A DNA stretch of 11,882 nucleotides from DAOQAU01 sp035354275 (lineage in GTDB: Bacteria; Cyanobacteriota; Vampirovibrionia; Gastranaerophilales; Gastranaerophilaceae). The translations under genes and the position numbers were made by a program. Every line of letters starts with the position of its first letter. Positions within the stretch are counted from its first letter, which is position 1. The notes beneath the pieces are model-generated. The model saw only the letters and a program-made list of their open reading frames with translations, searched no databases and was not told the DNA's origin. Positions 1 through 6,472 of the stretch are shown in pieces. The stretch lies in NCBI GenBank assembly GCA_035354275.1, contig DAOQAU010000051.1:1-11882 (forward strand), written 5' to 3'.

Positions 1-17
1 AATATTTAAGGATTTTT

Positions 18-848
18 ATGAAAGAAGTATTTACACAATTACGTCATGCTGAACTTGTTTCAGCATCTAACCCGTATACGCATGTTGGAAAGATCCTGAG
101 ACAAGCTCAGGATGACAGGAAAAAAGGATTTACGCTTGCGGAGGTTTTGATAACTCTTACTATAATAGGTGTAATTGCTGCTTTGACTATACCAAATTTG
201 ATTGCCAGTTATCAAAAACAGCAGTATGTGACGCAATTAAAAAAGGTTTATACGGAAATTTCACAAGCCATGAAACAAGTAATGGCAGATGAAGGGATTA
301 ATAAACTTACCTTGTCGGATACTTTGTATTGCGATTATGAAAACGGATGTGATCTGGATGAAGCTTTGCAGCGTGTGGGAAATGATTTTTTAAAAAAATA
401 TTTTAAAGTTATAAAAGATTGCGGGACAGAATATCCGAGTCCCTGTTTTGCATCCAAATATAATACAATTAATGGAAACGAAGGATCTGTTATACCTTCT
501 GGTTATAGTGTAATAAATGTAGGTGGGGCTAGCATTTCTATATTTCCGACACAAAAACAATATTCAGGAACCATCTATGTGGATATAAATGGTTTAAACC
601 CTCCTAATATTTACGGAAGGGATCTTTTTACGATGGCTTTTTTCTATGACGGTTCAATTGATGAATTTGGAATAAATCCCCAATGTAGAAAAGGGGAAAT
701 ATCAGTTAACGGTTTGGGATGGCTTTGCAATGGAAAAGGTAACGCTTATGAAGCTCGTGAGAGTATGTTTGAAGAATATTGCGATCACCAAGGCTACGGC
801 TCATGTTTTGGTAAAATCTTAAACGATAATTGGAAAATGGATTATTAA
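18..848 (+). CDS. Type IV prepilin-like (pseudopilin) protein with a repeat-expanded leader
   Basis: A 276-residue prepilin-like protein, expected to be cut and N-methylated by a PilD-type peptidase and assembled into a pilus or type II secretion pseudopilus. The cleavage site is K-K-G37|F38-T-L-A-E42; Glu42 is the conserved Glu+5 of mature pilins, and residues 38-65 form the usual hydrophobic N-terminal helix. The soluble part has eight cysteines, suggesting disulfides. The start at 18 is supported by AAGGA five bases upstream. No in-frame ATG, GTG or TTG with a ribosome site lies between it and the cleavage site, so the leader must be 37 residues. Most of that leader (about residues 7-33) is encoded by a palindromic repeat element and would be discarded on processing. 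The stop lies 2 bp from the convergent queE stop. The family is clear; the exact role (pilus, competence or secretion) is not. Confidence 0.85.
   Translation: MKEVFTQLRHAELVSASNPYTHVGKILRQAQDDRKKGFTLAEVLITLTIIGVIAALTIPNLIASYQKQQYVTQLKKVYTEISQAMKQVMADEGINKLTLSDTLYCDYENGCDLDEALQRVGNDFLKKYFKVIKDCGTEYPSPCFASKYNTINGNEGSVIPSGYSVINVGGASISIFPTQKQYSGTIYVDINGLNPPNIYGRDLFTMAFFYDGSIDEFGINPQCRKGEISVNGLGWLCNGKGNAYEARESMFEEYCDHQGYGSCFGKILNDNWKMDY
20..36 (+). repeat. Left copy of 17-bp imperfect direct repeat flanking the leader element
   Basis: Positions 20-36 match positions 119-135 at 14 of 17 bases, at a distance of exactly 99 bp (33 codons). The right copy encodes the KKGFTL stretch at the prepilin cleavage site. 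The left copy is the diverged duplicate at the start of the gene. The pair fits duplication of the target when the 82-bp element arrived. Confidence 0.55.
37..118 (+). repeat. REPIN-like double palindromic element inside the prepilin leader
   Basis: Two hairpin units lie in inverted orientation: 42-68, and 91-118 read on the other strand, separated by 22 bp. Unit 1 has an 8-bp stem (46-53 with 59-66) around loop CTTGT. Unit 2 has an 8-bp stem (93-100 with 106-113) whose loop is CTTGT on the opposite strand. The two units match at 22 of 26 positions, and the four differences form two compensated base pairs. Translated, they give the peptides HAELVSAS and RQAQDD, which I recognise as typical products of dispersed repeats in several bacterial phyla. 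The layout resembles REPINs (paired REP sequences), but no RAYT transposase gene is in the window. Confidence 0.8.
119..135 (+). repeat. Right copy of 17-bp imperfect direct repeat flanking the leader element
   Basis: Partner of 20-36, with mismatches only at 123, 127 and 134. This copy is under protein-level constraint because it encodes the conserved processing site; the left copy is not. Confidence 0.55.
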
Positions 849-850
849 AA

Positions 851-1534
851 TTATAAAACCTGTAAATATTTGTGGACCTGCGGAATAACTCTTACATTGG
901 GATATTTTGTCAAAAATTTATCAAAAACTTCAATAATTTTTTCTCCCGAAACGCTCAATTCGTAATCTTGCGTTTTGGGCTGTAAAATCAGCGGCAGTTT
1001 ATATTTTTCCGCAAGCTTGATGCAGTGGGCAATTTCATCGTCTAAAATATTTTCATCAAAAACAATTTTTGCAAAAACTTCTTTGTTATACCCTTGCAAA
1101 ACTTTGAAAAACTCATCGTGAAGCGCAAAGGATTTTTCTACACCGGAGGCACTTGGAAGCTTAATATCGGCTGAAATTATGTCAACCATATCAATGATTT
1201 TTGGAATTTGAGTGTTTAGGGTAGAATTTGTTTCGAGGTAAATTTTATTATTAATTAAAGGCAAAAATTCTTTTAAAAAATCCGCCCAAAGCAACGGCTC
1301 GCCCCCTGTCAAAGAAACGGTGTGGATGTTTTTTAAGTCAAATTGTTCTATGTGCTTGGCAAGCTGCTCGGGTGTGTAGTCAGGGAATTTGCCTCGGCAG
1401 TCTTCTTCATCAGTATCACAAAAATTACAGTTTAAGTTGCAGCCGCTAAATCTTATAAAAAGCTGTTTTACGCCTACATAAGGGCCTTCTCCCTGAATTG
1501 ATGCAAATATTTCTTTTATTTTAGCTGTTTCCAT
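851..1534 (-). CDS. queE: 7-carboxy-7-deazaguanine synthase (radical SAM)
   Basis: QueE converts 6-carboxy-5,6,7,8-tetrahydropterin to 7-carboxy-7-deazaguanine, a step toward preQ0 and queuosine in tRNA. The 227-residue length is normal. Visible signatures are the N-terminal IFASIQGEGPYVG stretch (residues 9-21), the radical-SAM cluster motif C32-x3-C36-x2-C39 followed by D-T-D, and the SAM-binding GGEP at 77-80. The start codon lies inside the 3' end of dnaJ (14-bp overlap), so the two genes should be translationally coupled; the ribosome site AGAGAGAA is weak. No other queuosine gene is in the window. The pairing with dnaJ looks like operon convenience rather than shared function. The stop is 2 bp from the stop of the convergent prepilin gene, leaving no room for an intergenic terminator. 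Confidence 0.93.
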   Translation of the reverse strand: METAKIKEIFASIQGEGPYVGVKQLFIRFSGCNLNCNFCDTDEEDCRGKFPDYTPEQLAKHIEQFDLKNIHTVSLTGGEPLLWADFLKEFLPLINNKIYLETNSTLNTQIPKIIDMVDIISADIKLPSASGVEKSFALHDEFFKVLQGYNKEVFAKIVFDENILDDEIAHCIKLAEKYKLPLILQPKTQDYELSVSGEKIIEVFDKFLTKYPNVRVIPQVHKYLQVL

Positions 1535-2558
1535 TGAATAAATTCTCTCTGATGTCTTTTTTTGAAAGATTTTTTAATTCTTCATAAAGCTCTTTTTCTT
1601 TTTGTGAAAGGTCTTTGGGAATTTCAATATTGACTGTGACAATCATATCTCCGTATTTTCCGTCATTTCCTTTCAAGCCCTGCCCCGATAGTCTGAATTT
1701 TTGCCCTGAATGTGTATTTGGCATGATTTTCATCAAAACATTGCCTTCTATGGTCGGAATATTTATTGACGCGCCTAAAACGGCTTCACTCGGTGTTATA
1801 GGGATTGCACATAGAATATTCAAACCTTCAAACTTAAAAATGTCGCTGTTTTCAATTTTTATTTTTAAATAAAGATCACCATTCTTGCCTCCATTGTAAC
1901 CTTTATTGCCTTCGTTTGCAATCCTTATTTTAGAGCCGTTTTTGACATTTGGCGGAATTTTTACGCTGAGTTTTTTGTAAACGGATTGTTCGCCCAACCC
2001 GCCGCACACGGGACATTTTGTTCCGTTAATAAATTTTCTGCCCTCGCAGTTGGGGCATTTTTGGGTGTGAAGAATGTTTATTTTTCTTGTGGTTCCTTTT
2101 AAGGCTTCGGAAAATGTTATTGAAATATCGGTAAAAACGTCGCTTCCTTTTTCAGGGTAAGCTTGTTTTTGTTCAAAATTTTTCTTCCCCGTCGTTTTTT
2201 TAAAACCTTCTAAGATGTCGTTGAAAATATTTGAAAATTCCGGTTCTTCTTTTTTGGTTTCTTCTTCAAAATTTTGGCTTTCTTTATATGCCTTATTTGC
2301 CTGCTTTCTCTTGGCTTGCGTTTCTTCGTGTTTGTAAAATCCTCTCAACAGGTCATAATTTTTTTTCTTTTCTTCATCTGATAAAATTTCGTAAGCCTCT
2401 GTTATTTCTTTGAATTTTTTTATGCATGCCGAATTCCCTGAATTTACGTCAGGATGATATTTTCTGGCAAGTTTTCTGTAAGCTGATTTTATAGCCACGG
2501 GGCTTGCATCTGCTGAAATTTCCAAAATATCGTACAAATTTTTTTCTGATGAAACCAC
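1521..2558 (-). CDS. dnaJ: DnaJ (Hsp40) co-chaperone with a single-zinc, two-motif cysteine region
   Basis: J-domain co-chaperone that stimulates the DnaK ATPase and delivers unfolded clients. Residue numbers here count from the TTG at 2561. Domains: a J domain at about 8-73 with HPD at 36-38; a charged, glycine-poor linker at 75-140 where the Gly/Phe region usually lies; a C-terminal substrate-binding domain at 141-315. The cysteine-rich insert has only C169-x2-C172 and C183-x2-C186 (CPNCEGR and CPVCGGLG), against four CxxCxGxG motifs in classical DnaJ. Their spacing matches motifs 3 and 4 of E. coli DnaJ. I chose the GTG at 2558 because the strong ribosome site GAGGTGA ends 6 bases before it; the TTG at 2561 is only 3 bases away. 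It could be called a DnaJ-like protein rather than the main DnaJ. It overlaps queE downstream. Confidence 0.88.
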   Translation of the reverse strand: MVSSEKNLYDILEISADASPVAIKSAYRKLARKYHPDVNSGNSACIKKFKEITEAYEILSDEEKKKNYDLLRGFYKHEETQAKRKQANKAYKESQNFEEETKKEEPEFSNIFNDILEGFKKTTGKKNFEQKQAYPEKGSDVFTDISITFSEALKGTTRKINILHTQKCPNCEGRKFINGTKCPVCGGLGEQSVYKKLSVKIPPNVKNGSKIRIANEGNKGYNGGKNGDLYLKIKIENSDIFKFEGLNILCAIPITPSEAVLGASINIPTIEGNVLMKIMPNTHSGQKFRLSGQGLKGNDGKYGDMIVTVNIEIPKDLSQKEKELYEELKNLSKKDIRENLFNGNS

Positions 2559-2611
2559 CAAAATTCACCTCTTTGATTCTTAAGCACAATGAGCTTCATG
2601 CATCTTTTGTA

Positions 2612-2641
2612 ATTATTTAATGAAAATTTTAAAAATTTCAA
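2612..2641 (-). promoter_or_regulatory. Possible promoter for dnaJ-queE
   Basis: On the minus strand, TTGAAA (2641-2636) and AATAAT (2617-2612) are separated by 18 bp, each 5 of 6 to consensus. The predicted start near 2605 gives a leader of about 45 nt before the dnaJ ribosome site. No CIRCE-type heat-shock operator is visible. The region is AT-rich, so chance matches are likely. Confidence 0.4.
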
Positions 2642-2665
2642 TAGTCCTTCAATATTAATTTTTGG

Positions 2666-3229
2666 CTATATGATTTTAAAGTTCTCAAGCAGAATTTTGA
2701 AAGCAAGTAGAATTAAAATTACCCCGCCTGAGATTTCCAAGTTTTTTGTAGGGAATTTTTTGAAAAAATTCCCTGCCCAAAATCCCAAAAGTGAATTAAT
2801 AAAGGTTATTACCCCTATTATAATTGCAGGGATAAGGATTCTTACTCCGAAAAGAGCCAATGAAACCCCTGCGGCAAGAGCGTCAATGCTTGTGGCAAGC
2901 GATATTGCTAAAATATAGCTTAAGCAAAGATAACACAAAAGTTTTTCCTGTTCTTTTTGTTTGTAAGCATCTTTTATGAATTTAAGTCCTAATATCATAA
3001 AAATTGCAAAAACAACCCATGCCGAATACGGTTCAATATATTTACTTACCAGCCCTGTGAAGCTTGCGCCGATTAACGGCATCAAAAATTGAAAAAAGCC
3101 TACAGAAAAAGCCAAAATCAAAGAATTTTTTACTTTGTTGTGAGCAAAAATCAGTCCATTTGAAAACGAAACCACACAGGCGTCAATAGAAAGTGCTATC
3201 GCAAGAATAAAGATGTCTATATAATTCAT
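2666..3229 (-). CDS. mntP: MntP-family manganese efflux pump
   Basis: Putative Mn(II) exporter of the inner membrane. The protein has 187 residues and about six hydrophobic segments, as expected for the family. Two related signature helices are visible: ALSIDACVVSFSNG near the N-terminus and ATSIDALAAGVSLA in the second half. Both carry the acidic Asp that MntP proteins place in the membrane for metal passage, reflecting the internal two-fold repeat. The ATG overlaps the TGA of the upstream DUF4127 gene (ATGA), so the two are coupled and the pump is made from that transcript. I see no yybP-ykoY (Mn-sensing) riboswitch, and no room for one directly upstream. Confidence 0.9.
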   Translation of the reverse strand: MNYIDIFILAIALSIDACVVSFSNGLIFAHNKVKNSLILAFSVGFFQFLMPLIGASFTGLVSKYIEPYSAWVVFAIFMILGLKFIKDAYKQKEQEKLLCYLCLSYILAISLATSIDALAAGVSLALFGVRILIPAIIIGVITFINSLLGFWAGNFFKKFPTKNLEISGGVILILLAFKILLENFKII

Positions 3230-4695
3230 TTCAGCATCACGTCCACTTCAAAAAACCTATCCCAGGGATAAGAATACTTTGCACTAAAGTTTGTATTTAA
3301 TTTTTTATTTATTCTATTTTCAAAATCCGACATCATTTCATTTAATTTTGATTTTATCTTCGCCTCTTGCGCTAAGGATTGCAAAAATAATTGTTCTCCC
3401 TCTCCCCTTGCGGGAGAGGGTTGGGGTGAGGGGTATTGTAAGGTAATAGGGTTGGGGTGAGGAGTATTTTTTAAGGATTGCCTTACATTTGCCTGGTATG
3501 CCCAATCATCGGCAAATCTTACAAATTGAAGTTTTTTGAACTCATTTTCATTATATTTTTTTGCAAAAAATCTCACAATAGCAGCGCATATTAAACTTCC
3601 TAAAGTATTTGCACTCGTGTTCCATGCGCTGTATCCGTAAAAATTTTCAAAATTTAATCCCGCTTTAAATAATTTTTCCACAAAAGCATTGTCAGCTCCG
3701 TTTGCAAAGCGGACATCTGCTATCATATAAGGCCTTGGGGGTAAATGTATATTCCCGCTGAAGGGTATTGTTTCAATTTCCATAACAATTTCGCCTTGTT
3801 TTTGTTCAAAATTGTTCACAATAAGTTCAATTTCTGACTGTTCTTTTTTGACAATTTTACAGCCTGCAAGCTTTAACTGTTCTTCAACGCTTTCTTTAAT
3901 TGAAATGTCTTCGTAGTTTGATATTAAATCTTTGTGTTCAGGTGCCAAAAATTTCACAGAAATTTTTGGCATTCTGTTAAGCTCAACAACCGCACGTGCC
4001 AAAAGCGTCAATGGGATTTCATCTGCGCCGATTTTTACAAGTGCGTTTAATTTTTTTTCTTCAATCATTTTTTTTAGGATTTGGGCTTCCAGAACATTGA
4101 GCCCGAAAGGCGCACAATCGTCTTTTGAAAAAACAAGAGTGTCGAAAACACCTTCTTCAATCCACTCAAGGTATATTTTGTTAATTTCAAAATTTCTCTG
4201 TCTTGTCGCAAGGTAATCACTTAGAATTTCTTTTGGGACATCTTTTGTTTCAATTCCTTCTTCGTGAAATTTCCTTGAATATTTAAATATTTTTTTGCCG
4301 TATTTATTCCAGTATTCTTTTTCTTCTTCGTTTATGTTGTTGTTTGAAATTCTCATAATACTTGAAAAAGCATATATTTTTGTGTTTTTTTGTTCAAGAA
4401 GCTTTTTAAATTTTTCAAGATTTGATTTAATTTCATCAAATGTTTGAGGGCATCTTCTGGAAGAAATTAAACCGCCGTATGCTATGGTATCAAGCGAAAT
4501 TATTATTGCATCAACATTTTCAAGGTTTTTAAGCCACTTAAAAATGTCTTTAACTTTTGCTTGAGAATTAAGTCCGCCTAAAAACTTTCTGTCGGGCATA
4601 AAAAGCTTGATATTTTCGTCAATCTTTGCAATCTGCTCGGGCAGAGTATAGCAGACAGGGCGATTGTCAATAGGAATCAATGCGATTTTTTTCAT
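3226..4695 (-). CDS. DUF4127 family protein carrying a 33-residue repeat-derived insertion
   Basis: Protein of 489 residues. The family is recognised from its start (MKKIALIPIDNRPVCYTLPEQ) and from conserved blocks: IISLDTIAYGGLISSRR, FSKDDCAPFGLN, KIGADEIPLTLLAR, ADVRFANGADNAF, GYSAWNTSANTLGS and RFADDWAYQANVRQ. The function is not established; there is no signal peptide, so it is probably cytoplasmic. Residues 406-438 (QSLKNTPHPNP...SPARGEGEQLFL) are encoded by a palindromic repeat element and are bounded by a duplicated QSL. Removing them would give the continuous VRQSLAQEAKIKS. The start has no ribosome site, and a promoter lies 9 bp upstream, so the mRNA is probably leaderless. The TGA overlaps the mntP ATG. 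Whether the protein still works with the insert is unknown, but the frame is intact. Confidence 0.85.
   Translation of the reverse strand: MKKIALIPIDNRPVCYTLPEQIAKIDENIKLFMPDRKFLGGLNSQAKVKDIFKWLKNLENVDAIIISLDTIAYGGLISSRRCPQTFDEIKSNLEKFKKLLEQKNTKIYAFSSIMRISNNNINEEEKEYWNKYGKKIFKYSRKFHEEGIETKDVPKEILSDYLATRQRNFEINKIYLEWIEEGVFDTLVFSKDDCAPFGLNVLEAQILKKMIEEKKLNALVKIGADEIPLTLLARAVVELNRMPKISVKFLAPEHKDLISNYEDISIKESVEEQLKLAGCKIVKKEQSEIELIVNNFEQKQGEIVMEIETIPFSGNIHLPPRPYMIADVRFANGADNAFVEKLFKAGLNFENFYGYSAWNTSANTLGSLICAAIVRFFAKKYNENEFKKLQFVRFADDWAYQANVRQSLKNTPHPNPITLQYPSPQPSPARGEGEQLFLQSLAQEAKIKSKLNEMMSDFENRINKKLNTNFSAKYSYPWDRFFEVDVMLK
3398..3420 (-). repeat. Perfect 9-bp hairpin of the inserted repeat
   Basis: CCCTCTCCC (3398-3406) pairs with GGGAGAGGG (3412-3420) around a 5-base loop. 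It is the palindromic core of the inserted element. It is not followed by a T-run on either strand, so it is not a terminator. Confidence 0.85.
3418..3468 (-). repeat. 20-bp near-identical tandem arms within the insertion
   Basis: GGGTTGGGGTGAGGGGTATT (3418-3437) recurs at 3449-3468 with one difference, at a period of 31 bp. The second copy has no hairpin beside it. This suggests a partial duplication of the element's arm, or two abutting copies of which one is truncated. Confidence 0.85.
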
Positions 4696-4704
4696 AACTG
4701 AGTT

Positions 4705-4734
4705 ATTATATCATAACGGTTGACCTTTGGGCAA
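4705..4734 (-). promoter_or_regulatory. Extended -10 promoter of the DUF4127-mntP transcript
   Basis: On the minus strand, TGATATAAT provides a full extended -10 with a perfect TATAAT (4710-4705), and a weak TTGCCC (4734-4729) lies 18 bp upstream. The -10 is only 9 bases from the ATG at 4695, so transcription should start within about 3 bases of the start codon. The palindrome GTTAT-N6-ATAAC (4702-4717) covers the -10 and could be an operator or chance symmetry. Confidence 0.55.
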
Positions 4735-4747
4735 AAAACAGTATAAT
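4720..4747 (+). promoter_or_regulatory. Promoter of the secreted-protein gene at 4755
   Basis: TTGACC (4720-4725) and a perfect TATAAT (4742-4747) are 16 bp apart. The -10 ends 7 bases before the ATG at 4755, so the predicted transcript starts at or next to the A of the start codon. It is back-to-back with the DUF4127 promoter: the -35 regions overlap within about 15 bp, so the two could compete for polymerase. Confidence 0.6.
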
Positions 4748-4754
4748 TTTAAGT

Positions 4755-5393
4755 ATGAAGAAGATTTTGGTGCTTATTTTAATACTGTTTTTTGCCCCCT
4801 GCGCTTTTGGGTTCAATTTTTTTAAACAAAAACAAAAATTTCCTGCAGAAGGCGGTTATGTAGGGACTTTGCCCAATGTTGCCGAAAAATTTCAAAAGCC
4901 TCAAATACAAGAAGCAGCACCTGTTTTTGACAGGGTAGAAAGTTTTCGTGACCAAAGTCAGATAAAGCCTTTACCAAGAGATAATCCTGCATTTGTAAAT
5001 ATAATTTTAAAAAAAGACAAAACCTCTCAATATTTAAATGATATAAATGATGTTATTTTAGCATTGGAAAAGCTTGCCAATATTATTGAAACAAAGCAGG
5101 ATATCCAAAGGTTTAATGCTGAGGCTTACTATGTTAAAGCAAATGTTGAATACTTAAGGAATAAATACAAAAATAAATCCGAGACAAGCTATGTTTCTTA
5201 TCAAAAACTTATGAAGCTTAATTTGCAAATACAAACTATTGCTCAGTTAAGGTCGGATGGTTCTAAGTATTCACAATATCTTGCCAGCAGTGACGGTGGA
5301 TATGTTTATAACGAAAATAATATAGATAAACAAATGGATTATTTGCTTCAAGAAATAAACGACACTTTGTTTGTATTAAGAGATGTAAGGTGA
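4755..5393 (+). CDS. Secreted alpha-helical protein of unknown function
   Basis: I do not recognise a family. The 212-residue product starts with a clear signal peptide: Lys2-Lys3, a hydrophobic core at residues 4-14, and a probable signal peptidase I site after A17-F18-G19. Cys16 follows a proline, so a lipoprotein is unlikely. The mature part begins with a basic, proline-containing stretch. From about residue 95 it becomes mostly helical and charged, likely a helical bundle or coiled coil (YLNDINDVILALEKLANIIE and the region after it). The likely location is outside the cytoplasmic membrane. There is no ribosome-binding site, and the promoter sits immediately upstream, so translation is probably leaderless. 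The TPR protein follows 68 bp downstream, and a related envelope role is plausible but unproven. Confidence 0.7.
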   Translation: MKKILVLILILFFAPCAFGFNFFKQKQKFPAEGGYVGTLPNVAEKFQKPQIQEAAPVFDRVESFRDQSQIKPLPRDNPAFVNIILKKDKTSQYLNDINDVILALEKLANIIETKQDIQRFNAEAYYVKANVEYLRNKYKNKSETSYVSYQKLMKLNLQIQTIAQLRSDGSKYSQYLASSDGGYVYNENNIDKQMDYLLQEINDTLFVLRDVR

Positions 5394-5398
5394 GAGTG

Positions 5399-5428
5399 TT
5401 GACAGAGAGGCTTTATAAAGGTTAATAT
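5399..5428 (+). promoter_or_regulatory. Possible promoter for the TPR-protein gene
   Basis: A consensus TTGACA (5399-5404) is followed after 18 bp by TAATAT (5423-5428), 4 of 6 to consensus. A start near 5435 would leave a leader of about 27 nt containing AAAAGG. Read-through from the upstream gene is also possible because no terminator separates them. Confidence 0.4.
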
Positions 5429-5461
5429 TGGTTAAATAAGTTTGTGTAGAAAAAGGTTTGA

Positions 5462-6472
5462 ATGGGTCTGAGAAAAATTTATTTAAGAATAAGAATATTT
5501 TTTTACTCTATCAGAAGATTAACTAATACTCTGATGATCTCATTAATGCTGGGCGTAACCTTCTATCTTTTTATAAATAACTTTGTATTTGGCAGAATAA
5601 TAATGGGACAGGCAAATAACGACGACCTTTTGAAAAAATATAATTCTGCTATAACTTTATACAATGTTGCTGATTTTTACTACACTTTAAATCATTTTTC
5701 CGATGAAAACAAGCAAATTTATTTTCAAATTCCTTATAAAAAAGCCAAGTGCTATATGGAGAATAAAAAGAAAAAAGAATCTATTCAATCTATGCTGCAG
5801 GGTGTTACCAAAATTCAAAGACAGTACGGCATTTTTTCAAGAGAGACAGCTTGTTTTATGAGAAAATATCTTATTGAATATTACCTTGATAATAACAGTT
5901 ATACTCTTGCAAATCAGGAGTTTAACAATTTGCTCACAATATACAAAAATATAGGATATGATAATAATGAAATGGCTGATATGGTAAGGCTTTCGGGTGA
6001 TTTGTCATTTGAGGCGGCCGATTATGAAAGTGCGATGGAATTTTATCAAAGGGCCTATGATATAATAAGCCGACAGCCCGATATTGATGATGAAGTATTC
6101 ATGAAAATAACAAGCAGAATTGCTTTGTATGAAGTACAGCAAGACAAAATAGATCTTGCTATCAACATATACAGCAATTCTATTGAAACACTAAAAAACA
6201 GCGAAAATCCTCAGAAAAGCGTGATTGCTGACATGTTGATTCAGCTGGGAGATATATATGCAAATGCAGGTAAACCTAAAAATGCTATAATCTGCTATGA
6301 AGAAGCGGTTGAATTGATTAAAAAATTGCCGCGGGTTAATTTTATGCGTCAAAACCTTAACTTTTACCTGAATTCTCTTAAAGATTTATATGATAAGGCC
6401 GGACAATTCCATAAGGTTAGAGAAATAGAGCTTGAATTTGCAAGGCAAAGAAGATTCTTTTTCATGCTTTAG
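5462..6472 (+). CDS. Membrane-anchored TPR-repeat protein
   Basis: Protein of 336 residues. A basic N-terminus (residues 1-20) precedes one hydrophobic segment at about 24-48 (LMISLMLGVTFYLFINNFVF), which acts as a membrane anchor; by the positive-inside rule the rest lies outside the cytoplasm. The remainder is helical, with recognisable tetratricopeptide repeats. The clearest are DLSFEAADYESAMEFYQRAY, the repeat starting ALYEVQQDKIDLAINIY, and QLGDIYANAGKPKNAIICYE, with weaker ones before and after. TPR arrays are protein-docking scaffolds; the partner here is unknown. AAAAGG, 5 bases before the ATG, supports the start. It lies between a secreted helical protein and a peptidoglycan lytic enzyme, all on one strand, which suggests a cell-envelope role. 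No catalytic domain is visible. Confidence 0.75.
   Translation: MGLRKIYLRIRIFFYSIRRLTNTLMISLMLGVTFYLFINNFVFGRIIMGQANNDDLLKKYNSAITLYNVADFYYTLNHFSDENKQIYFQIPYKKAKCYMENKKKKESIQSMLQGVTKIQRQYGIFSRETACFMRKYLIEYYLDNNSYTLANQEFNNLLTIYKNIGYDNNEMADMVRLSGDLSFEAADYESAMEFYQRAYDIISRQPDIDDEVFMKITSRIALYEVQQDKIDLAINIYSNSIETLKNSENPQKSVIADMLIQLGDIYANAGKPKNAIICYEEAVELIKKLPRVNFMRQNLNFYLNSLKDLYDKAGQFHKVREIELEFARQRRFFFML

Larger units (their letters stand above)
3373..3481 (-). repeat. 99-bp in-frame repeat insertion with 10-bp direct repeats
   Basis: TAAGGATTGC occurs at 3373-3382 and again at 3472-3481, exactly 99 bp apart. Between the copies lies a GC-rich segment containing a perfect hairpin and a 20-bp sequence present twice. 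The composition stands out in this AT-rich gene. Its sense strand encodes peptides such as TPHPNP and PSPQPSPARGEGE, which I recognise as typical of a widely scattered CCTCACCCCAACCCTCTCCC-type intergenic repeat. Confidence 0.8.

Noticed and set aside
3398..3468. CRISPR-like or terminator interpretation of the hairpin and repeated arms in the DUF4127 gene.
   Set aside because: There are only two arms, no spacers of regular length and no T-tract, and the whole segment is read in frame within a coding sequence.
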